Origin: Desulfuromonadaceae bacterium GWC2_58_13
Lineage (GTDB): Bacteria; Desulfobacterota; Desulfuromonadia; Desulfuromonadales; Trichloromonadaceae
DNA: 5,262 bases
Assembly: GCA_001825565.1 (NCBI GenBank)
Contig: MHXM01000109.1
Coordinates: forward strand, 11,787 to 17,048
Direction of reading: 5' to 3'
Below the pieces are notes generated by a model. It saw nothing but the letters and a program-made list of their open reading frames with translations, was not told where the DNA came from and made no database searches. This document shows, piece after piece, positions 1 to 5,262 of the stretch; the stretch's first letter is position 1, and each line of letters opens with the position of its first letter. The position numbers were made by a program, and so were the translations under genes.

Positions 1-209
1 TGCACAACGCGCCGCCGATGCACCTGCGCCTGGGCAAACCGGGCTACTGGAGTTCGCTCCCCTACGACTATCATTGGCATATCGAACTGGTGCCACGCCT
101 GACCCGAGTCGTCGGGTTCGAGTGGGGAACCGGCTTCTACATGAACCCGACTCCCCCTGAAGATGCCGCACGCTTTCTCCGTGAGGCCGACCTATCGGTG
201 CTGCGGTAA
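1..209 (+). CDS. galT: Galactose-1-phosphate uridylyltransferase family protein, C-terminal fragment
   Basis: This is the last 68 complete codons of a gene that begins before the window; the reading frame runs from base 3 to the TAA at 207-209. The ATG at base 18 is internal and is not a start. GalT moves UMP between UDP-glucose and galactose-1-phosphate in the cytoplasm (Leloir pathway). The visible part is the C-terminal HIT-like half. A His-Asn-Ala-Pro at 3-14 and a His-Trp-His at 72-80 match in position and spacing the metal-site histidines of E. coli GalT (H281, H296, H298). The following PRLTRVVGFEWGTGF stretch is typical of bacterial GalT proteins. The nucleotidyl-transfer HPH motif lies upstream and cannot be checked. 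Next to a glycogen synthase, a related activity such as ADP-glucose phosphorylase, known from a plant GalT-like protein, is an alternative. Family assignment is strong; exact substrate is not. Confidence 0.82.
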   Translation, partial: HNAPPMHLRLGKPGYWSSLPYDYHWHIELVPRLTRVVGFEWGTGFYMNPTPPEDAARFLREADLSVLR

Positions 210-218
210 CCTCTGATT

Positions 219-224
219 TAAGGA
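219..224 (+). promoter_or_regulatory. Shine-Dalgarno sequence for the fusion gene
   Basis: TAAGGA sits five bases before the ATG at 230, inside the 20-base gap after galT. It supports that ATG as the start. The gap has no room for an independent promoter, so the large gene is probably co-transcribed with galT. Confidence 0.75.
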
Positions 225-229
225 TTTTC

Positions 230-994
230 ATGACCGCGGACAACCTGAAGCACCCGTATTTTCCCCTATTGTTGCAGGTATCGGCCCGGGCCTGGCAGCA
301 ATTCGAGCTGGACCCCCGCCGGCCCTTGGCTGAAAACATCCCTTCGCTGTACCAGATCCGCCAACTGGCCGACGCCCTGCAACAACGCACCGCCCCGGTT
401 AAACCGGTGCGGGCCGGCGAACTCAACTTGCTGGCCCTGCTCACCCGGGCGCTGCGCCACCTCGCCGGCCGCTATCTTGAACTGCGCGGCTGCACCATCG
501 ACGGCGAAAAGCTGATCATTGCCGGCCGCAAGCACGAGACGCCCTCCCTGCCCCCGGTGCTGCAACACTTCGTCGAGCTGTTTCCGCCAGCAGCGGTCTG
601 GCTCGGCACCGACCCCGACCGTTTCCTGCGGGGCCGGCACGGGGCGAAAAAACGCCGGGAAACCCTGGTCGAACTGTTTATCCTGGCGGTGCAGAACCAC
701 AACCGGGCGGCCCGGGATTTCCGGCCCCTGTTCGACGACCGCGAACTTCTGCAGCGCAGCCCCTACCGCCAGACTCTCGCCGAACTCGATCGCCAACTGG
801 AGCAGGAATCCGTCCCCGGTCTTTTCTCCGGTTCGTTGCTGGCGCTGCTCAAGGCTCCACTGGAAGCCTCTCCCGACTCCCTGGCCGGCCAGCTCGGCTT
901 CATCCGGCAACACTGGGGCGGCGTGCTTCCGGAAGACTTGTTGCAGGAACTGGTGGTCGCTTTCGCCATCATCCACGAAGAAGATATGCCGCGC
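230..994 (+). other. N-terminal helical domain of the fusion protein (function unknown)
   Basis: Residues 1-255 are rich in Leu, Ala, Arg and Gln and look mostly alpha-helical, with no catalytic motif I recognise. They do not resemble the beta-sandwich N-domains (CBM48 type) of branching and debranching enzymes or GlgE. A Gly/Pro-rich linker at residues 256-270 (GGGPPPVP core) separates them from the GH13 barrel. I recall similar N-terminal extensions in large uncharacterised bacterial alpha-amylase-family proteins, which would make this region part of the GH13 module's ancestral architecture. That is recall and has not been tested by search. Confidence 0.55.
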
Positions 995-3900
995 GGCTTC
1001 GTCGGCGGCGGGCCGCCGCCGGTGCCGACCTTCGGCGGAGTGGCCGAACAGGAACAGGAAGCGTTCTCGGCCGACACCGACTGGATGCCGAAGGTGGTGC
1101 TGATCGCCAAGACCATCTACGTCTGGCTCGATCAGCTCGGCAAGCGTCACGGCCGGCCGATCCATCGCCTCGACGACATCCCGGACGAGGAACTTGACCG
1201 CCTGGCCCGCTGGGGCTTCAATTCCCTGTGGCTGATCGGACTCTGGCAGCGCTCGCCGGCGTCGCAGAAGATCAAACGCATCTGCGGCAACCCCGAGGCC
1301 GAGGCCTCGGCCTACTCGCTGTATGATTACGCCATCGCCTACGACCTCGGCGGCGACGAGGCCCTGGCCCGGCTCGAACAACGCTGCCTGCAACGGGGCA
1401 TCCGCCTGGCCAGCGACGTCGTCCCCAATCACACCGGGCTCGACTCCCGCTGGATGCGGGAGCACCCCGACTGGTTCATCCAAGGGGACCATCCCCCCTA
1501 CCCGGCCTACCGGTACAACGGTCCCGATCTCTACGACGATCCGGAAATCACCGTGCAGATCGAGGACGGCTACTACGACCACAGCGACGCGGCGGTGGTC
1601 TTCCGCCATCAGGATCACCGCAGCGGCCGGGTGCGCTTCATCTATCACGGCAACGACGGCACCCACATGCCGTGGAACGACACCGCCCAGCTCAATTATC
1701 TGATCCCCGAGGTACGCGAAGCGATGATCCGGACCATCGTCCACATCGCCCGAAGGTTCCGGGTGATCCGCTTCGACGCCGCCATGACCCTGGCCAAAAA
1801 GCATTTCCAACGCCTCTGGTTTCCCCAACCCGGCGGCGGCGAAGGGGTACCCTCGCGAGCCGAGCACTGGATGAGCAAAGAGGCCTTCGAGACGGTCTTT
1901 CCCGTTGAATTCTGGCGCGAGGTGGTTGACCGGGTAGCCGCCGAGGTTCCCGATACCCTGCTGATCGCCGAAGCTTTCTGGCTGATGGAAGGCTACTTCG
2001 TGCGCACCCTGGGAATGCACCGGGTCTACAACAGCGCCTTCATGAACATGCTCAAGCGCGAGGACAACGCCAAGTACCGCCAGGTGCTGCGCAACACCCT
2101 CGAATTCGAACCGGGCATCCTGCAACGCTTCGTCAACTTCATGAACAATCCCGACGAGGACACCGCCGTCGAGCAATTCGGCAAGAGCGACAAGTATTTC
2201 GGCGTCGCCGTGCTGCTCGCCACCTTGCCCGGCCTGCCGATGTTCGGCCACGGACAAGTCGAGGGGTTGAAGGAAAAGTACGGCATGGAGTACCGTCGGG
2301 CCTATTGGGACGAAGCCGTCGACGAGGCCTTCGTGCGCCACCACGAAAACCAGATTTTTCCGCTGCTGCGCCTGCGCCACCTGTTCAGCGGCGCCGAGCA
2401 GTTCCAGATGTACGACTTCTTTAGCGACGGACAGGTCAACGACGATGTCTACGCCTTCTCCAACGGTGTCGGCGAGGCGCGAGCGCTGGTGATCTATCAC
2501 AACCGCCATGGCGCCGCCGAAGGGTGGATTAAACGCAGCGTTCCCCGCCAACAGCCCGGCGGTCCACGCTCCGCCTCGCTGGCCGAATCCCTCGGGGTGG
2601 AAACCGGTGAGCGCTGCTATTTCCGCTTCCGCGACCACTGCAGCGGTCTCGACTCCCTGCGCACCGGCTTTGAAATGGCCGAAAACGGCCTGCACCTGGC
2701 CCTCGGCCCTTACCAGTACCACGTCTATCTCGACTTCGCCGTCATCCACGACGAGGATGGCGCCTGGGGCGAACTGTACCGGCGCATCGGCCACGCCCCG
2801 GTTGCCAGCCTCGACCGCGAACTGCGCAAGATCCGCTTCCGCCCGGTCAGCGACGCCTTCCGCGAACTGGTCGAGGCTCCGCTGTTGCAGTCGCTCTGCA
2901 CCCTCCTCGCCGGAGCGGTCAAAGATCCGCGGCAACAGACCGATTACCAGCGCTTCGTCCAGCGGTTGACCCGCTTCGTCGACACCCTGATCCACTTCGC
3001 CCGTCCGACCCTCGACGCGGCGGCCGTCAATGCCGCCATCCTCACTCAATTTGACCAACTGCGTCGACTGGCCGTCCTCAAGGGGCGCCGCCCCGCCGCC
3101 CGGCAGGCGGTCGGCTACCTGCAGCAGCTGCTGTGCGCCGCCGCCGGTGGCCCACTCTGCCAGGTCTTGATTCCCTACCTGCTGCTGCATCGTCTGGCCG
3201 GCCCCCAACGATCCACCGCCACCACCCGCCGCAGCGCTGCCTGGATCGACGAATACCTGCTTGGCGAAGCCTTGCAGGAGGCGGTCCCCGGCGACGAGGC
3301 CCCGGCCATCCGGCAACTGGTGGAGATTCTTGTCCGTCAGCAGAACTTCTGGATGCCGGGGCGCCGTCGTCAGGATTTTCGCGGACTACTCGCCGACGGC
3401 AAAGTACAGGAGTACCTGCTGGTGCACTTGCATAACGACATCCAGTGGTTCAACAAGGAACGCTGGGAAGCTCTCACCAGCGGCCTGCTGGTCGCTAGCG
3501 CCTGCGCCGCTGCCGACACCTTCAGCGATCAGCCGAACCAGCTGGTCGACCACCTCGCCGCCAGCTACGAACGGCTTTCGGCGGCCCGCCGCCTGGCCGC
3601 CGAGGCCGGCTACCGCCTGGCCGATCTGCTCGCCCTGAGCGATCTGAAACCACTCGCTCCACCGCGGTATACGCGCAGAAAATCCCTGAAAATCCTCATG
3701 ATCGCCACGGAAGTTACCCCCTTTGCTAAAAGCGGCGGGCTGGCCGACGTGGCCGGCTCCCTCCCCCGGGCTCTGCGCGCCCTCGGCCATGATGTCCGTA
3801 TCGTCATGCCCTATTACCGAACCATTGCGACCGGCGGCAATGTGCAACGGCGCCAGGTCGCCGAAGCAACCATTGCCCTTGACGGCACTCCCCGCCGGGC

Positions 3901-5143
3901 CCTGCTGCATGAGGGGGAACTGGACGGGGTGCCGGTCTACTTCATCGACCAAGCCGACTTTTTCGACCGCGACGACCTGTACGGCACCGTTGAAGGGGAT
4001 TTCTGGGACAACGCCCAACGCTTCGGCTACTTCGATCGTGCCGTGCTCGAGCTTTTGCCGCGCCTCGGCTTCCGGCCCGACATCCTCCACCTCAACGACT
4101 GGCAGACCGGGCTGATTCCGGCCCTGCTGCGCACCGAATACGCCGATGATCCCTTTTACGCCGGCACCGGCACCCTGCTCACCATCCACAATCTCGGTTA
4201 CCAGGGGCTGTTCCCGGCCCAGAACCTGGAAACCCTCGACCTCGATCCCTGGCTGTTCGGAGTCGGCGGCCTCGAATACCACGGCATGCTGTCCTTTCTC
4301 AAAGCCGGGCTGACCCAAGCCGACCTGCTCAATACCGTATCGGCTACCTACTGCCGGGAAATCCAGACCCCCGAGATGGGGATCGGCTTCGATGGCATCC
4401 TCCGTTCACGCCGGGCCGACCTGTTCGGCATCGTCAACGGGCTCGACCCCGAACAATGGAACCCGGCCGGCGATTCCATGCTACCGGTTCGCTACGACCC
4501 GGACACCCTGGAAAACAAGGCCGTGTGCAAACGCGCCCTGCAGCGTGAACTGGGACTTACCGAGTCACCCGATACGCCGGTCATCGCCATGATCACCCGC
4601 CTGGCAACCCAGAAGGGACTCGACATCGTCGAGGATGCCTGGCACGCCCTGATGCAGCGGCCGGTCCAGTTCGTGCTCCTCGGCACCGGCGAAAAAGAGC
4701 ACATGGAGCGCTTCGGGCGGCTGCGCGACAGTTATCCGGGACGGGTGTCGATCAACCTCAGCTTCGACGACGACCTCTCGCGCCGGATCTACGCCGGCAG
4801 CGACCTGTTCCTGATGCCGAGCCGCTACGAACCCTGCGGCCTGGGCCAGTTGATCGCCCTGCGCTACGGGGTCATTCCGCTGGCCCGTCGCACCGGCGGC
4901 CTGGCCGACACCATCACCGACCCCGCCGATGATCTGCGACGGGCCAACGGCTACCTGTTCAGCGACCCCACGGCCGGAGCCCTGTTGCACACCCTCGACC
5001 GCGCCCTGGCCCTGTACGCAAGCCAGGAGGATTGGACCACCATGGTCCGCAGCGGCATGCGTCAGGATTTTTCCTGGACCCGCTCGGCCGAACAATACCT
5101 TGACCTCTACCGCCGGGCGATTGAGAAGAAACATGAACGATAA
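230..5143 (+). CDS. GH13 amylase-family / GT5 glycogen synthase fusion protein
   Basis: This one uninterrupted frame of 1,637 codons (TAA at 5141-5143) carries two carbohydrate-active enzymes. The order is: helical region (about 1-255), Gly/Pro linker (256-270), GH13 barrel plus beta-sandwich (about 285-838), second helical region (about 839-1150), basic hinge (about 1144-1152), and GT5 glycogen synthase (1153-1637). The synthase transfers glucose from ADP-glucose to the non-reducing end of an alpha-1,4-glucan; the GH13 half probably cleaves or rearranges alpha-glucan. There is no signal peptide or membrane segment, so it should be cytoplasmic. The start is fixed by a Shine-Dalgarno site five bases upstream. 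Free-standing E. coli GlgA is 477 residues, so the fusion is over three times longer. The synthase half is glgA-like, but the symbol alone would hide the GH13 half. Both domain assignments are firm; GH13 specificity is unknown. Confidence 0.93.
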   Translation: MTADNLKHPYFPLLLQVSARAWQQFELDPRRPLAENIPSLYQIRQLADALQQRTAPVKPVRAGELNLLALLTRALRHLAGRYLELRGCTIDGEKLIIAGRKHETPSLPPVLQHFVELFPPAAVWLGTDPDRFLRGRHGAKKRRETLVELFILAVQNHNRAARDFRPLFDDRELLQRSPYRQTLAELDRQLEQESVPGLFSGSLLALLKAPLEASPDSLAGQLGFIRQHWGGVLPEDLLQELVVAFAIIHEEDMPRGFVGGGPPPVPTFGGVAEQEQEAFSADTDWMPKVVLIAKTIYVWLDQLGKRHGRPIHRLDDIPDEELDRLARWGFNSLWLIGLWQRSPASQKIKRICGNPEAEASAYSLYDYAIAYDLGGDEALARLEQRCLQRGIRLASDVVPNHTGLDSRWMREHPDWFIQGDHPPYPAYRYNGPDLYDDPEITVQIEDGYYDHSDAAVVFRHQDHRSGRVRFIYHGNDGTHMPWNDTAQLNYLIPEVREAMIRTIVHIARRFRVIRFDAAMTLAKKHFQRLWFPQPGGGEGVPSRAEHWMSKEAFETVFPVEFWREVVDRVAAEVPDTLLIAEAFWLMEGYFVRTLGMHRVYNSAFMNMLKREDNAKYRQVLRNTLEFEPGILQRFVNFMNNPDEDTAVEQFGKSDKYFGVAVLLATLPGLPMFGHGQVEGLKEKYGMEYRRAYWDEAVDEAFVRHHENQIFPLLRLRHLFSGAEQFQMYDFFSDGQVNDDVYAFSNGVGEARALVIYHNRHGAAEGWIKRSVPRQQPGGPRSASLAESLGVETGERCYFRFRDHCSGLDSLRTGFEMAENGLHLALGPYQYHVYLDFAVIHDEDGAWGELYRRIGHAPVASLDRELRKIRFRPVSDAFRELVEAPLLQSLCTLLAGAVKDPRQQTDYQRFVQRLTRFVDTLIHFARPTLDAAAVNAAILTQFDQLRRLAVLKGRRPAARQAVGYLQQLLCAAAGGPLCQVLIPYLLLHRLAGPQRSTATTRRSAAWIDEYLLGEALQEAVPGDEAPAIRQLVEILVRQQNFWMPGRRRQDFRGLLADGKVQEYLLVHLHNDIQWFNKERWEALTSGLLVASACAAADTFSDQPNQLVDHLAASYERLSAARRLAAEAGYRLADLLALSDLKPLAPPRYTRRKSLKILMIATEVTPFAKSGGLADVAGSLPRALRALGHDVRIVMPYYRTIATGGNVQRRQVAEATIALDGTPRRALLHEGELDGVPVYFIDQADFFDRDDLYGTVEGDFWDNAQRFGYFDRAVLELLPRLGFRPDILHLNDWQTGLIPALLRTEYADDPFYAGTGTLLTIHNLGYQGLFPAQNLETLDLDPWLFGVGGLEYHGMLSFLKAGLTQADLLNTVSATYCREIQTPEMGIGFDGILRSRRADLFGIVNGLDPEQWNPAGDSMLPVRYDPDTLENKAVCKRALQRELGLTESPDTPVIAMITRLATQKGLDIVEDAWHALMQRPVQFVLLGTGEKEHMERFGRLRDSYPGRVSINLSFDDDLSRRIYAGSDLFLMPSRYEPCGLGQLIALRYGVIPLARRTGGLADTITDPADDLRRANGYLFSDPTAGALLHTLDRALALYASQEDWTTMVRSGMRQDFSWTRSAEQYLDLYRRAIEKKHER
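1082..2743 (+). other. GH13 catalytic barrel and C-terminal beta-sandwich of the fusion protein
   Basis: Residues 285-838 form an alpha-amylase-superfamily module. Visible GH13 landmarks are: the early-barrel YSLYDYAIAY segment (Y367 at its second half); region I, D396-VVP-N400-H401; region II, R514-F-D516 with the presumed nucleophile D516; region III, E581 in LLIAEAF as presumed acid/base; region IV, FVNFMNNPDE with D642 as transition-state stabiliser; and the barrel-closing PGLPMFGHGQ stretch (G673-Q676). Residues about 725-838 end in GPYQYHVYLDF, typical of a GH13 C-terminal beta domain. All three acids are present, so activity is likely. Region IV has Pro641 where most members have His, and the Lys-His that usually follows the nucleophile at +3/+4 is Met-Thr here. 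Hydrolase, glucanotransferase and phosphate-dependent maltosyltransferase all remain possible. Confidence 0.88.
2744..3679 (+). other. Inter-enzyme helical region of the fusion protein (function unknown)
   Basis: About 310 residues (839-1150) lie between the GH13 beta-sandwich and the synthase. They are Leu/Ala/Arg-rich with many charged residues and appear to be a bundle of helices without transmembrane length. The most distinctive patch is IQWFNKERWEAL, with W1073, N1075, K1076 and W1079, which looks like a conserved core or ligand surface. The region ends in a Pro/Arg-rich hinge (P1144-P1145 to K1151). No known domain is recognised; scaffold, dimerisation or glucan-binding roles are guesses. 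Confidence 0.5.
3686..5140 (+). other. GT5 glycogen synthase (GlgA) domain of the fusion protein
   Basis: Residues 1153-1637 make a full-length bacterial glycogen synthase of 485 residues, against 477 in E. coli. The N-terminal Rossmann domain starts at LKILMIATEV and carries K1167-SGGLADV, the ADP-glucose phosphate loop. H1287-LNDW follows, then a TIHNLGYQG segment and GIVNGLDPEQWNP at the domain border. The C-terminal domain has TR1457-LATQK1462-G, matching the catalytic Arg/Lys of E. coli (R300/K305), and SRYE1534-PCGL, matching E377, followed by RRTGGLADTI. All key residues are present, so it should be active. No Met occurs immediately before LKIL and no convincing ribosome-binding site is seen nearby, so the domain is probably made only as part of the fusion. 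Confidence 0.95.
5123..5128 (+). promoter_or_regulatory. Probable ribosome-binding site of the overlapping downstream gene
   Basis: GAGAAG lies four bases before the ATG at 5133 and within the last codons of the fusion gene. It supports translation of the overlapping frame, which would be coupled to termination of the upstream gene. Confidence 0.5.
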
Positions 5144-5262
5144 AAAACACCCCGGACCGCCGGCCATCGAAATCGAAGAACCTGCCGGGCTCAGCTGTCG
5201 ATTTCCCGAGCTGGCCGAAATCCAACGCGAAATCGAGCTGCGCATCCGGGACAACCAACGTT
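5133..5262 (+). CDS. Hypothetical protein, N-terminal fragment, overlapping the fusion gene
   Basis: An ATG inside the end of the fusion gene opens a frame that overlaps it by 11 bases and stays open for 43 codons to the window edge. The product starts MNDKKHPGPPAIEIEEPAGL and continues as a charged, probably helical stretch rich in Glu, Arg and Ile (ELAEIQREIELRIRDNQR). There is no signal peptide or membrane segment in what is visible. A GAGAAG ribosome-binding site four bases upstream and the stop-start overlap argue that it is a real, translationally coupled gene. I do not recognise the family. Because it follows a glycogen synthase so tightly it may serve in glycogen metabolism, but this is positional inference only. 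Confidence 0.62.
   Translation, partial: MNDKKHPGPPAIEIEEPAGLSCRFPELAEIQREIELRIRDNQR

Noticed and set aside
18..209. A complete 63-residue gene starting at the ATG at base 18
   Set aside because: The frame is open to the window edge and the preceding codons (His-Asn-Ala-Pro-Pro) fit the GalT metal-site segment, so this Met is internal to a longer protein.
519..1103. + strand out-of-frame ORF of 194 codons, and similar ones near 1323-1703, 2508-2969, 3261-3638 and 3723-4115
   Set aside because: Their translations are Ser/Pro/Thr/Arg/Ala-rich and motif-free, as expected for a GC-rich gene read in the wrong frame.
2129..2158. Reading the GH13 module as a catalytically dead pseudo-enzyme because region IV lacks the His
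   Set aside because: All three catalytic acids remain, and GlgE is active with a comparable Asn-x-Pro-Asp type motif, so loss of the His alone does not indicate inactivity.
266..3316. Open reading frame of 1,016 codons on the - strand, opposite the fusion gene
   Set aside because: It lies wholly opposite a gene with clear GH13 motifs, has low-complexity Gly/Ala/Val/Gln-rich translation, and shows no recognisable domain. In GC-rich genes the antisense frame often stays open because the codons that would read as stops (TTA, CTA, TCA) are avoided on the coding strand.
3386..4318. Open reading frame of 310 codons on the - strand
   Set aside because: It is antisense to the inter-domain region and the glycogen synthase domain, has biased composition and no motif. 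It is the same GC-driven shadow effect.
5141..5152. Possible terminator at the end of the fusion gene, prompted by the A-rich run TAAAAAAC
   Set aside because: There is no GC-rich hairpin before it and no T-run after a stem. The A-run is the stop codon plus Lys codons of the overlapping downstream gene.
4565..5258. - strand frames of 229 and 99 codons covering the 3' end
   Set aside because: They run opposite the well-conserved synthase C-terminal domain and the overlapping small gene, without motifs or a persuasive ribosome-binding site.

Overview
The window is GC-rich and densely coding on the + strand. It holds three consecutive reading frames that look like one transcription unit concerned with glucose storage polysaccharide: the 3' end of a galT-type gene, one very large gene of 1,637 codons, and the 5' end of a small unrecognised gene. 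The galT-like gene and the large gene are 20 bases apart, and the large gene and the third frame overlap by 11 bases. I see no RNA gene, mobile element, CRISPR array, terminator or independent promoter.

The central gene is the point of interest. It encodes a single soluble polypeptide that joins two normally separate enzymes. An amylase-superfamily (GH13) module with its C-terminal beta-sandwich lies at about residues 285-838. A complete ADP-glucose-type glycogen synthase (GT5, GlgA) lies at about residues 1153-1637. These are framed by two alpha-helix-rich regions I cannot assign: about residues 1-255 at the N-terminus and about 839-1150 between the enzymes. The GT5 part retains the expected catalytic residues. 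The GH13 part keeps the three catalytic acids (D516, E581, D642), but the usual His of conserved region IV is replaced by Pro (N640-P641-D642), which recalls the GlgE maltosyltransferases more than ordinary alpha-amylases. The combination suggests a self-contained machine in which a GH13 transferase or hydrolase makes, trims or rearranges the glucan that the synthase elongates. This is inference.

Region by region: 1-209 is the end of GalT, carrying the metal-site histidines. Bases 210-229 are a short AT-richer gap with a Shine-Dalgarno sequence. Bases 230-5143 are the GH13-GT5 fusion. Bases 5133-5262 are the start of an overlapping small gene that runs off the window.

Organism: base composition, the style of the GalT C-terminus and the glycogen-synthase context resemble Desulfuromonadota (Geobacter/Desulfuromonas/Pelobacter relatives). 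This rests on recall of similar proteins, not on a search, and confidence is moderate to low. Working together, the GalT-like enzyme would interconvert hexose-1-phosphates and nucleotide sugars, and the fusion protein would polymerise and remodel alpha-glucan from ADP-glucose in the cytoplasm.
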